Part shown: in pieces, positions 44,806 through 56,559 of the stretch
How positions within the stretch are numbered: the first letter of the stretch is position 1
Layout: each line of letters opens with the position of its first letter
NCBI GenBank assembly: GCA_948474755.1
Contig: CAOLHI010000152.1
Location: 434,001-498,000, forward strand
Direction of reading: 5' to 3'
From: Ctenosaura bakeri
Lineage: Eukaryota; Chordata; Lepidosauria; Squamata; Iguanidae
DNA length: 64,000 nucleotides
Translations under genes and position numbers: made by a program
The notes under the pieces: model-generated
Database searches by the model: none
What the model was told of the DNA's origin: nothing
Seen by the model: the letters and a program-made list of their open reading frames with translations, nothing else

Positions 44806-46145
44806 AAGAGTTAAAGGAGTGGCAAAAGATATTAAATAATTTTTGTAATGGAAATAAGAAATCGAGGATTAACAAGAAATATTGGTATAAAAGTCAAAAA
44901 GAAGGTGGCCTGGGACTTCCAAATTTAAAATGGTATTATTATGCAAATCAATTGAGATATATCATAGATGGAGTTTCAGGAAACGGCGATTTAGATTGGT
45001 TAGAGACAGAAGATAAGAATATTGAGATGAAATTAGAGAATATATTTTTTAGGAATTTTTCAAAGAAAGAAATGGAAAAAATAGAAAATCCTTTTATAAA
45101 AAATATAATAGAAATATGGAAGAAAAATAAAAGAAAATTGATACCGAATATATCAATATTAACTCCGATAGTAATGATGGAAAAATTTCCAATAAATTTA
45201 AGAGAAATAATAGAGAAAGAAATAAAAAAACAAAACATATATAGATTAAAAGATTGGATGAAAATAATGATAAATAAAGAAAGAATGAAAGAGAGATTGC
45301 AGGAAACTAAGATATCTTGGTTAAATTATATACAACTAGAGCAATGGACAAAGAGTATGAAAAGATATGTTAAGGATTTTAAAGAATATACTAAATTTGA
45401 ACAAATTATTATTCAAAGAGAAAATATGCAAGAAAATGAAATACTAAAAGGTACAACAAGTGAAATATATAAAATATTAGCAAAAGAACAAGAAGAGGAT
45501 TATCTTAGAAAAATATGGGAGGAAGAGACAGTACAAATTATAGATATACAAGAATGGAGAAAAATTTGGGAACAACGCCATTTAAAAAAATTATCAATAA
45601 GAATAAAAGAGAATTATTATAAAATAGTTTGGAAATGGTACTTGACTCCAGTGAAATTAAATCAAATAGATGAGAAATATTCAAGATTGTGTTGGAGAGG
45701 ATGTCAAGAAATTGGTACATATATGCATATGTGGTGGAATTGCAACAAGATAAAGGAATTTTGGCAAAAGGTTTTTAAAGAGATAAAAGAGATTATAGGA
45801 TTAGAAATACCAGTATGTCCAAATATAGCGTTGTTGTCCATATATAATAAGGTAGAGTGTACTCAGGCAAAGAAAGAATTAATAACAAATTTGTTAACTG
45901 CAGCGAGATTAATAATAGCAAAAAAATGGAAGACAAATGAAAAATTTCAAATAGAAGAATGGTATAAAGAAGTGTGGAAAATTGCAATTAATGATAAACT
46001 AACATGTAGAATTAGGTTTATGAAAGGTTTGGTAAAAACAAATGATTTTGAAGAAATTTGGAAAATATTTTTAGAAAAAGTTCTGAAAAGAGATGGTAAT
46101 GCTACCCTGTTAAAAGAAGAATGGCAATTTTGGAAAGTGGATTAA
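44806..46145 (+). CDS. L1 ORF2 C-terminal region, partial
   Basis: An uninterrupted frame of about 447 codons, with no start of its own. It begins in the post-RT helical region (EELKEWQKILNNF), continues through QKEGGLGLPNLKWYYYANQL, a long Lys/Glu/Ile-rich segment, and the conserved squamate/vertebrate L1 end with WKWYLTPVKLNQI, SRLCWRGCQEIGTYMHMWW and a FWQKVFKEI helix. The CWRGC...HMWWNC arrangement is the L1 C-terminal cysteine motif, which supports RNA binding during target-primed reverse transcription. The polymerase core lies in the inverted piece, so this copy cannot make an active ORF2 protein. Confidence 0.9.
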
Positions 46146-46706
46146 ATAAAAAGTTGGCTCTGGGGGTGGGTTTTTTTTTATTATTATTACTTTTATCTTT
46201 TATTTTGTATTTTTATATTGTTTATTATCTGTGTGTGTTAAACTTGTGATTTATAGATGTAATTTGATATGTGATGTTCAATGTTTAAAAGGGGGGAAAA
46301 AAAGTTAAAAGGTAATTGGTTTTAGAGAGAGGTTATTATTAGAGATATTAAGTAATAAGTTTATAATTAATAATAGTAAGAGATTAAATGGGAGTGAAAA
46401 ATATTGAAATAAGAGTGAAAGTATAATAATAAAAATGAATATAATGAAAATAAGAATTGAAGATATGTAACAAAAATGTATAAGTTGTATGAATGGAACA
46501 AGCTGAACAAGTTTATGATTTTAGGGGAAGGGAAAAACAATAATATAAGTTTGCATTGTTTAAAAGAAGGAAAAAAAATTTTTTGTTTTGTTTTGTTTGT
46601 TTGTTTGTTTTTTAATTCACTATTATGTATAACACATGGTGTTTTATTTTTCGTTTGTTTTTGTGTTATAGTTTAATAAAATTTTAAAAAATTAAAAAAA
46701 AAAAAG
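44806..46706 (+). mobile_element. L1 LINE 3' part with 3' UTR and poly(A)
   Basis: Forward part of an L1: the ORF2 C-terminal region (to 46145), an AT-rich 3' UTR (46146-46680) and an A-rich end at 46681-46705 preceded by AATAAA. The open frame and the intact A-tail suggest a young insertion. The A-tail abuts sequence of the fold-back repeat family seen at 40.2 kb, which was the target. No matching target-site duplication was found next to the inverted piece at 44084, so the 5' side is probably rearranged or deleted. Confidence 0.88.
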
Positions 46707-46890
46707 AATGACATTTCCAGCCCCCTACAGAAAGCAAGGCAGTCTGTGATAATCAGAACGAAGACTCCTGTCATGATTCCTCATTGAACCACTGGAAATG
46801 TTATCCTGCTGTGCCGCAATCACCAGCAGAACAGACCTCCATCTCTTGCGGAAACATCTGGCTGTTAAGATAGGTTGGATAAGGGTCAGG
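46706..46890. repeat. Fold-back repeat, copy 2 (right half)
   Basis: Matches 40217-40420 over several blocks: ATGACATTTCCA at the start, CACTGGAAATGTTATCCTGCTG, CAGCAGAACAGACCTCCA and GGCTGTTAAGATAGGTTGG. The left part of the element is missing; the L1 A-tail adjoins directly. Confidence 0.65.
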
Positions 46891-46929
46891 TCATAAAATA
46901 ATACTTAGTTACAGATTCATAACTAAGCT

Positions 46930-47070
46930 GGCAACATAGTTTCAGCCGTGATTATTTTTGCATGAAATGCTGTTTACTGAAAAAAAATGCAATTTTTACA
47001 CAAAATAAGTTCTCAGTTGTGAATAGTCATTGAAAACTTCATAATTTTGAACGCTTTCTCATAGTGAGAA
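46930..47070. repeat. AT-rich repeat related to 5.04-5.4 kb
   Basis: Contains an inverted counterpart of the 5040-5200 repeat: AAATGCTGTTTACTG, ATGCAATTTTTACACA, GAAAACTTCATAATTTT and CTTTCTCATAGTGAG. Confidence 0.4.
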
Positions 47071-48674
47071 GATAATTGCTGAAATTATTCATTGTTTCCT
47101 TCTGTTATAATTCAGCCTTTGAAAACAAAAGAATCCAACACAGAAGAGTTAGACTATGAGGAGCTTCATGCTTCAGACAAATCTTAGAAACTGGTAGCTC
47201 AAAAGGCTGAGAGGTCCTTTCTCCAGCAAGAGTATACATTCATTGAAGACACTCACACCCAGCCCATATTTTGAAGTCTGATAAAGAGACAAGGAAAAAC
47301 TGCATGGGAACTATCAATGAAATAGAAGACATTGATTAATCCATGTTCTGGCATCCAGATATAACCACCTAAAAATCTGCCAGCAGCTAGTACTCCTTGT
47401 TGTTCACAACAAAGTGTTCTACCTCTGTGACTGGCTGTGTATTTTGTTACTTGACATTTTTCACCCCTGGACTGCCTACATTTAATCATTTCCTATCCTT
47501 CATATCCTTTTTGGTTTTGGATATCTGGACTACTGGCTTTTCTAATGGCCTCTCAACTGGCTGAGACCTTGATCTTATGCCTTCCCTTCATCTTATTGGA
47601 TTATCACCTAGGCAGGATTAACTTCCCTGTAGCTGCTTCTCTTAAGTGAATCTCTCCATTTGGAAATCGCTGACATAGGCATAGGACACCTTCAGGAAGA
47701 AAATTAACAAATTCAAATTGACAGAAAGACAAATGGAGAGGTTTAGTCATCCCTATTGAAAAAGATTCCTTGACCTTTCAGAGATATTTTGCATTTGCAC
47801 AAATGGATCTAAGGGGGGAAAAGGAAGACATTCTCAGTTTAGGTAACTGATCCAAAGATCCAAGCCTAAGGCTGTGCAATATAGTTTGCTCTATGGGGAT
47901 TTCAGTTTATAGCTTCCGTGTGTCTGATTTGCAAATGGTATTTGGACACCTAAAATGTCTTCAAGCTCTGCATATAATGAAATTGACAGGCATTGTGGTT
48001 TCACTGTATTGTCTAAACATCTCTAGCTTTGTTCATTTTATGGAGTGAAGCTGTCTATATATATATATGTATGGGTTGTCCTATAGATTTATTAAAGAAC
48101 CAGATATGCCGAAAACCATACTGACGGAGAATACAGATACCCAGTAAGTCAAATGAAATATAAAATTTGTCCCCCTTCATTTCAGAATGAGTGCACCTTC
48201 TAATTCATTTTCCCCATAACCTCTCAAAATCTCTTTTCATTGTTTATAGACTAATTATAGAAGCATCCGCTGGGGTATGGACAAGTGCAGATAGTAACTC
48301 AAGCATGACAAAAAAATTGGAAAAGTCACCCATGCAAAGCCAGTAATATTATCTCATGCTTATGAGCAGTCCAAAACAATTACAGCATAGAGGTCTCTTG
48401 GTTTTGATACTAGTGAAATCAAGTGTCAGAGATAAAATATACAAAACACAAAATTCCTAAAAATTCTGCCTTAATGAAGAAGCACCTTACCTACAGATTT
48501 TTAATATTATTCTATGAAAACATACCCCAAATATTCCGAGTTGTTTGAGATATCTCATCTTTTCTCTTAAATCAACATCAGTAAATTATAGGAATACATT
48601 ATAGGCCAATCCATCAGAAAATTAGAAATATTTGTGTTTGATTAGCTTTGTAGAAAATGCAAGGGTGGATTATG
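47071..48674. other. Non-coding DNA
   Basis: No gene or repeat that I can support beyond a short (TA)n run at about 48056-48068. Confidence 0.5.
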
Positions 48675-49310
48675 CCATGTATGTATGCATGTATTTGCTG
48701 CCTTTCCTCCCAAAGTATAACCCAAGGCAGCTTCCAAAAAGTTGAAAAAAAATTAAAAATATTATTGTAACATATTGTTTACATTAATTATACATATTAT
48801 ACACATTATAAAAGCTTACTTTCAAAAAAAATCAATAAATAAGTAAAAGTTTCCTTGTTAACTCATTAAGCACACATTTGAAAAGAAATGTCTTCATCTG
48901 CCTATGAAAGGAAAGTGGGGAGGGGACCAGCGTAGCTTCCTGGAGAAGAGAAGTCCACAGAGTGGGAGCAGCCACCAAGAAATCTCTCACCTGTGCCTTC
49001 ACCAGGTGAGCCTAGGATGGTAGCAGGATTGAAAGAAGGCCTCTCCCTGCATATATTAAGGCCGTGGCAGTTTCATATAAGGAAATAGTCTTTCAAATAG
49101 TCCAGACTCAAGATGTATATGTACAAAAAAAAAAAATTGTTGATGTTAAAGCAAGGAAATTTTTGAGTAATACTTGGTTCAATTATCGGGCCAATTTCAT
49201 GCTTAGGTCCAGAAACTGGGTAAACAGACTGTCCTGAATGGGGTTGCCCATTTTTTAAAGAAGCAGGTGTGTAGATTACGAGTGTTTCTGGATCAATCTT
49301 TATCACTATA
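48675..49310. repeat. Decayed interspersed repeat, class unclear
   Basis: The stretch from TATTTGCTGCCTTTCCTCCC (about 48691) through AGAAGTCCACAGAGTGGGAG (about 48949) and CTCTCACCTGTGCCTTCACC resembles a repeat family common in reptile genomes, but I cannot assign its class reliably. Coding potential is not preserved. Confidence 0.35.
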
Positions 49311-49424
49311 GGCCCAAGTGCACTATGTGGTTCAGATGTTTGATACCAACTTCAACTGGTACACCAGCTATAGCCCTTCCTGAATCAAAATAACCTAGCC
49401 AATTAGCTATCATGCACTGGAGAC

Positions 49425-50045
49425 CTCCTAATTCAACTGTTGTAATGCACACTACCTGGGGCTGCCCTTTAAGATGACTCTTCAAGGACCAAAATGCAGC
49501 TGCTCAACTGCTGATTGGTATATTATACAAACATCATATAATGTTAGTCTTAAAAGAATTGCACTGGCTCCCAATATACTTCCAATCTGAATTCAAAGTA
49601 CTTGTTATGACACTTAAAGTCCTAAATAGCTTGGGACCACACCTTTCCTTATATACGTCTGCTCAATGACACAAAGTCTGTTCATGGGGGGCTCCTCTGT
49701 GTTCCACCAATGAAGTCTACACACTGTGTGAGGATTTAGGAGAAGGCTTTTTCAGCTGTGGCATTTTCTTGTGGAATGTCCTCCCCTTAGAGGCCCAATT
49801 GGCCCAAATGCTAGTTTCATTTAAGACCAAGCAAAAACATGACTATTAAAGTCTTTGTGCCTCACTGATTTTAATTCAAAATGCTTTGCACATAGTTTTA
49901 AAATTTTTAAACTTTTAAACTTTGTTTAATATCTTTTCATATCTTTTAATTATAATTACTGATTGTATTGTTTTGATATTGATTTTAATTTTTATGGTGC
50001 CCTGAGATATTTTAATATAGGGAGCAATAGAAATATTTTAACAAA
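49425..50045 (+). mobile_element. L2-type LINE 3' end
   Basis: The plus strand shows the L2 ORF end in decayed form: TGTAATGCACACTACCTGGG (the CNALY-GLP motif region), TTGCACTGGCTCCCAATA (HWLPI motif), a CTAAATAGCTTGGGACCACA region (LNSLGP) and a CTGTGGCATTTTCTTGTGGA block (usually SAAPRLWN). It ends in an AT-rich 3' UTR finishing near 50045. Several stops are present. Inactive. Confidence 0.75.
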
Positions 50046-52084
50046 TAATATTCTTCTATCATTTCAGTTGTGCCAGAAAAAAAAAAAAGATGGCATTAGA
50101 ACATACCACATGCTCCACATGCTCATTGATGTTTAGAATGCATTCTTTAGAAAAACCCAATACATTCTGGCCTGTACACAAACTGATTGACCTTATTCAG
50201 GGGCTGAATTAAAAAAATAAATACATCTATAAACTTCAAATTTTTACAAAAGGACAATAATTAAAAATGTTATAATTACCATTTTGGAATATGCTAGTTT
50301 TTTGTCAGATGATGATGATCATTGGAATGTTCTAGATTTGTGTCAAATTATTATTAATTGAAATCAAATCAACAGCATAAATTCCTGGTGTTGCAGATAC
50401 ACTCTTTCTATTAGCTGGACTGATAAACAGTAAAAGAAGCCTGATGATGATGATTGAATTTAAATGGATTGTCAGAAATAATGAAGAACCTGAAGAATGG
50501 TGTGCCAGTTTCAAGGACATCTGATGCAATCTAGATGGGGAAATGCTATGTTTTTTATCTTTTTATATAAGTTGCAGTGGCATTACATTAATCCAGATCT
50601 TCATTAAGACCTCCTAGTATGAACTATTTTAACTTTAAAATTTATCCCACCTCTTTTTTTAAACATCATTATTAGCTATCTTTTAGAGCACTCAAAACCT
50701 CAGATCTGATGCAAATCTAGTACAACACATGCAGAGTGTTGAAGTTCTCCACAATGACTGACCAAATCAGCTTCTATTCTTCTTTTCCTTATATTAGAGG
50801 GATGTTCCCCTTTTTGTGTTTTTAGTGGTCTTGATATCTTTCCACATACATTTTCTTTTTCTGGCACATGCATTGATAGATTACAAAACTGCTATTACAA
50901 GTGCTAAAGTGGGTCAGGATATATCTCTGTTGATCATGCTAATTTATAAATTCAGTCATTTTGGATGTGTGTTTGCAATACATGCAATGACCACAAGAGT
51001 GGTATCTTATGTAACTAGCTGCATACATTATAGTATAGTACACATTATAGTATTTTCTGATGTTTACTGAGACTCCCTGTAAGCAAGACTGACCACAATA
51101 TCTATGATATTTCTTGTTTTTTCTTTTCGTTTTTAACTGTGGCTTTTCTGTATACCCTGCAATATCTTATAATATAAACCATTGCTTTTTGATGAATCCC
51201 TATGTATGTGTGTGTGTGTGTGCTTGTGTGTGTGTGAGAGAGAGAGAGAGAAAGTAAGAGAGCAGTGGAGATAGTTGGTCAGTTGGTCATCTGTGCTGTT
51301 TTTGTAACAATTCTAACTGTAATCTCCTTGCTGTCTTGGCTTCTTCTATTGCTTATCTAATAGAGTGTATCTGAAACTCTAGAAATTTGTACTGCTGATT
51401 TGATTGCAATTAATATAGTACATAAACTGACACAAAACTGGTATACTCCATTATGGTGATTTATAAATATAATATTTTTTATTTATGTGTTCTCCTTTTG
51501 TAAAAGATTCTAAGTGAAATAGATCTATTTATGTTTATTTTAATGCAGCCCCTGAAGAAGGCCAATCACTTTATGTACAGGCCAAAATGCATTGGGATTT
51601 TTTAAAGAGTAAGTTCTGACTATCAGTAAGGACATGAAGTCTGGTCTCCTTTTTGTGCTGATTTATTACATGTACTTTACAGTATCTAATCTTGCTTTTT
51701 ATCAGAATATACAGTGCAAGTGCCAGAGAGTATGACCCATAAATCAGATAAAACGGTATATATTAAGGCAATGAAGTTTTTCACCTCTAAACTGATTTTA
51801 GTTAGAATACTTTAATACCATTGGATATCTGAGTTGTTCTACAACTTTCATGTCACTGTAATTTTTCATAGATTTCAAGTTTCCATTAAGAGTACTTGTT
51901 GTTTTGCTTTTTGCCAATCTCTATTTGATTCCATGGGATTGCGCCAACATATTACTGGAGTGGCTGGTGTAAATTTATACTTCTCAGTTTTTTAAAAAAG
52001 GAGTTTTTTGCTCAGAATATATTTTAAAGGTTTATTTCACGTATGCAGCTTTTCCCTGGCATGTGGTTTTCATGCTGGTGGACC
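50046..52084. other. AT-rich non-coding DNA
   Basis: No gene recognised. A (TG)n run followed by (GA)n lies at about 51203-51252. Confidence 0.5.
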
Positions 52085-52350
52085 ACCAGCATTGGGTTTA
52101 GCGAAGATAAGTAAACTGAAGCTGTGGTACTTTGGAGATATCATGAGACAACATGACTCATTGAAAAAGACAGTAATTCTCTGTAAATTAGGAAATATTG
52201 GGTAAAAGAGGAAAATATAGGTGGGTTGATTCAATCAAAGAAGCCATGATCTTAAGTTTGCAAGACCTACTGATTACCACAGCTCTAGGAGATCTCTCAT
52301 TCATAGGGTTGCCATTAAGTTGAAGTCAATCTGATGGCAATAACAGCAAC
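52085..52350 (+). mobile_element. RTE/BovB-like LINE 3' end
   Basis: The translation shows the C-terminal BovB-type signature in two frames: KLKLWYFGDIMRQHDSLKK (family pattern LxYFGHIMRRxDSLEK), then after a stop GKRGKYRWVDSIKEA (family pattern RGRPxxRWxDSI). The end, TAGGGTTGCCATTAAGTTGA followed by GGCAATAACAGCAACAA, resembles the tails of the tRNA-derived and 5S-derived SINEs in this window. Interrupted by at least one stop and not functional. Confidence 0.78.
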
Positions 52351-54242
52351 AAGGCTACTGTTTGATTATTGCTTATTTACTTATATTGCTGATGCCTCAG
52401 CCTCTTAGAAATAGTAATGAAGGTGGCCTATCCTTATTTATTTATATTGTTTCTATTTCAATTCACAAACAAAACTCTCTCAGAAGCTTACCAATACACT
52501 TTAACCTATAAAATATGGAAACATAATAAACCATATCACCTGAAAACCTGAAACACCAAACCTAAAACAAAATAGAATATTCACAATCTGAATATCATCA
52601 GTACAGGTTTAAAATGCATCAGAGTAACCATGTTACTCTGTGTGTGAATTCAAACCAATCACAGTTTAGTTATAGTAAAAGTGTGAGGGGGGGAAACCTG
52701 CTGTCCTTTCCACTTCCATTATTATTATTTCTATGTATAAGGAGAGGCTAAAGAATAGCACTTTCTCAATGTGTGGTGGCTCTCCACATGAACTGAAACG
52801 CTAATTTGTTTTGTTTTTTCCTGGCTTAATATCACATGGAGAGTTTCCTCCTTTACAGGCAGTTTGCCTCCCCTCAGGGCTACACCCTCAATATGGAGAA
52901 TGCTGACTAAGGGGTTGAAAATAGCATGCCTCCCTTCTTGTCATATTTATGTTCATTGAATGGCCAAATGTGACTTTGGCTAAGGCATTACCAGGTGGGC
53001 CTTGCATGACCACAAAACCTACCTGTAAAACTGTTTTTTTGGTTTTTTTTTTTTTTTATTGATCACTGCCATAAAATAATGGGTGTTTCTTTGTGGTAAA
53101 AGGTTTAGAGGACAGGCTTTAAATCACTGCATTTCCTTTCCCAGATAAACTCCAGGAGACCACCCTTCCTTTTCCCATTCTGTCTGCTTTGCCCAGTTAT
53201 ACTGACTGGGAATCACTTGGAAACAAAAAGTATCATGTTCTTTTTACTGTTCTTTACAGTGCCACAAAAATGAGGCTATGCCTCTAGGCAATATGATAAT
53301 ACAAAATAAACAACAATTATATTCCAAACTTCCTTCAGAGTACTATATGGATTTTAAATCCCTGGGGAAACAATAGCTTAGTCACAAGAGTGCTAAAAAG
53401 CTTTGTAACATCATAATGTTCTCATATTTAATCTGAGGTTTTTTAAAAAGTTGCTGTTCAAATGTTTCTGGGAGGGAAAAAAGACTTCTGAATTAAGATA
53501 TTGTGGCCAATTTCCAGCATAGAAAGGATTTTATTGCTCTTACAAATGAGGCTTTTAAAAATAAAACAAATGATGAATTTACCTACAGAGGAACATTAAT
53601 GTAGACATTTATAGTTATAAATTGTATGTTTACTTGGCCACCGAGGCATATTCTACTATTACTCTATGCAAGGAACACCCAAAGACATTTATTCAAGTTC
53701 TGTATAACATCAAATAAAGGATTATAAATGTAACACCAGATTCCAATATGAAGGTATAAAGAATTTCATTTAGTAACATCCAGCCAGTATAGAAAACATC
53801 ATACACTGAAGTCACAAAGTCATGGAGGGCACATTGCAATACTGATCCTATGTATATTCATTCAGAAGTCCAATCAAGCTTAAGACGTATTGAAAGGTAA
53901 AGATATCCATCATGACCTTAAAATACAATCTTTTGTTCACTGGGGGATGTGGCATTTCAGGGCAGTGGAACAGAGTGGATCTTCCCAAGCTTTCTATTGT
54001 CATGGCTGCCTGGATTGTAAAAGAGTGTTTAGGTACTGAAGTGAAGTAAACATTAGGGCAAAACATTAGGGCAAAAATTACTCAAGCTCAGTAGTTACTT
54101 CCCCTCTCATTTGAGACATGGCTCAAGAACTGACAGTTTGTATATCATGGTCTTCTTCACTCAGTCTAGCCTTTCTCTAAAATGCCTTTCAGAAGTACTA
54201 GCTGGTTAAAATAAAGAGATATAGTTCATAATGGTGATACTT
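52351..54242. other. AT-rich non-coding DNA
   Basis: No gene recognised. A T-rich homopolymer stretch is at about 53034-53058. Confidence 0.5.
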
Positions 54243-54350
54243 TTAATCACTGAACCATGGTCCAGAGAGCTCTAGTACCTCAAAACAAACTCCTGGGATT
54301 CCATAGGATGTGGTCATGACAATTAAAGTTGAATCCAAATGCTATAATAA
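54243..54350. repeat. Half of a fold-back element
   Basis: Contains AAACTCCTGGGATTCCATAG followed by GACAATTAAAGTTGAAT, the one-arm signature of the fold-back family at 61593-61752 (TCCCAG..GCAGTTAAAGTGGAATG). The opposite arm is not convincing. Confidence 0.45.
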
Positions 54351-54351
54351 T

Positions 54352-54560
54352 ATTAGAGTTAGAGTTGGAAGGGACTCCATAGGCCAGCAAGTCCAACCCC
54401 CTTCTCTATTCTGGAATTCTAGTCAGAGCATCTCCAGCAGGTAGCTATCCAGCTTCTTTTTGAGAATGTTTGGTAAAAGAGACTGCACCATCTCCTTAGG
54501 TAATTGGTTCTGTTGCCAAACTACTATTACCATCAAGATGTTTCTTCTGTCTTCATCTAA
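54352..54560 (-). mobile_element. CR1 LINE 3' fragment
   Basis: A diverged copy of the CR1 3' region also seen at 7.2 kb: AGAGTTGGAAGGGACTCCAT, AGTCCAACCCCCTTCTCT, a GGTAGCTATCCAGCTTC-like block and AGATGTTTCTTCTGTCTTCA (the FLTV-region equivalent). Short, old, minus strand. Confidence 0.8.
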
Positions 54561-56555
54561 ACCACACAGCTGCACACAAAACATCCATTTTTTAAATCTT
54601 GAAGATTCAATTCTATCTTTAATACAAAGATCACATTAATTTATAATTATCTTCTGGTATTCTCATTTCCTTAAAAAAACATGAATGAATTCTGTGTTGT
54701 AATTCTGTTTTATGCCTGAAATCACACCACACTTTTTCATTTTGTTGAAGAACATCATGACAAAATGACTATGACATTTTAGCAATGATTGAAATAAAGA
54801 GCATAACCTATTGGTCTGCAGGAAGTTTGCAGATTTCAGACTAATGTGAAAGCAAGGAAATAATGACACAGGTGCATCTATTGTTGATCATTCTTCCCCC
54901 CTCCAATTTTTCTGTTTGAGAGTGGTGGTGGTAATAATATATAGGAGTTACAGGAGTTAGCAGTTTAGTTCTTCTCTCACGTACTCAAATACAGCCAGCA
55001 AGACAGTCTTAACAGCATCAAAGAGACATACCACCTGCACTTTCTCATGCTGCAGTTTCTCATTGTCAAAGTCCAATTCAGTCATGTAAATGATTTGAAA
55101 TTCAGTCGATCTGTGAAAATATGTGCACTTAATTATCATCTTTTAAACATGAAAAACTCTCATTTTATTTGTCCCAGTATTATGAGGTAAGTGCACTTAT
55201 TTGAAACTTGGTTGAAGAAAGAATTTGACATAGGAGGCTTCCATTATTGCTCCATTTTAATTACAGGATTTCTTCTCTTTAGTAACTCTAAAAATTTGAC
55301 AGTTCTTTCTTTTAAAAATCAGGTTGCTGGCATGGTGCCATATGATCCCTAGGCCAAAACAGCTGCACTTCATGGCAAGAGCAAAGGATGTAACGCCTTT
55401 GGTCCTTCCCATTCATTATGCTTTTACTTGTGAGTAAACACAAGTAATGGGATTTCCTGGCCCTGATGTGTGATCTCCCATTCCCCCTTTGATTCAGGAC
55501 AAGTTTCTCCAGCCAGATATTCCTCTGGCCAGCAGACTTACAATGAAATCTCTCTTCACTGCCAAGCTATGTCAAGGAGTGTCTGCCATCTATCCTGCCC
55601 AAAAGTCACCCTCCTCAATTTGACTTTTTCCTTTAGCTTCTGAGAAATTCTTTATTATTCGTTTCTTCTTTTATCATTAAACACTTAGTCAAGCCCTTAG
55701 ATTTTTCTGTACTTACATTTCCAGATTTTCATATTCCACCAGGTGATCCCCATGCTCATTTCTTTAAAAAAAAAAAAAAGGAACTTATTTCCAAGGTAGG
55801 TTGGCCACTTCTCCATTGGCCTTCTACCAGCAAGTAAAGACCTTATTTAGGAAGGCTCTGGTCAATTGTCTGGCTACTGCTGGGAAAGATTATTTAAATT
55901 GAGTAGTGCTGTATTTTTTAGCAATATGTTTTTAAATTGCTTTTTAATCCAGTAATATTTTAATATTACAACCTTGTTTAACTGTCTTTTAGAATAATAA
56001 CATTTTAAAAATTTTATCTATACATAGTTATATCAGTTTTTAATCTTGTTACAATTATAGGTGATATGTCCATTCTTTCGTCTGTCTTTGAAGGAACTAT
56101 CCAAGGTGCTGAATCTATTTTTACAATAGGATACAATGCTTCAGAAGTCTGGAGTAAGATCCAGAGCATACTCACTGCCCCAGTAAGGTGTAAGGCACCA
56201 ACCACCACTGTCTCGTTGTCATTTGCATAAGTCAAAATTCTGGGAGAAAAGCTGGACATAAGTGAAAAAAGTTAAAATAAATTAACATTTCCTTAGTGCC
56301 ACAAATCATAAGTACTATCTGTGCTCATCAAAATAAGGGTCCATCTTGTTCATTGCTCTTTCCTCTACTGTGGTCATCCAAATACACCTGGGAAATCCAG
56401 ACAGAGTAAGATATTGCTTGTCTTGACCATCTAGTAACCTGGTGCCTTAGAAGTTGCATTTAGTATCAAGTATCATTGATCCTCATTAGTGAATTTTCAC
56501 TCATGAATTTACTTGTTTTTGTTCAAAACCTTTTTAAGCTATTGGTCATTGTCAA
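54561..56555. other. Non-coding DNA
   Basis: No gene that I can support. The stretch 55800-56040 is AT-rich with LINE-tail character. A 76-bp exon-like interval at 55035-55110 (minus) was considered and not accepted. Confidence 0.45.
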
Positions 56556-56559
56556 TCAC

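Noticed and set aside
55035..55110. A 76-bp exon-like interval on the minus strand with TTTTCACAG before it and CAG|GTGGT after it
   Set aside because: The translation is not recognisable, no neighbouring exons were found, and such splice-like words are frequent by chance.
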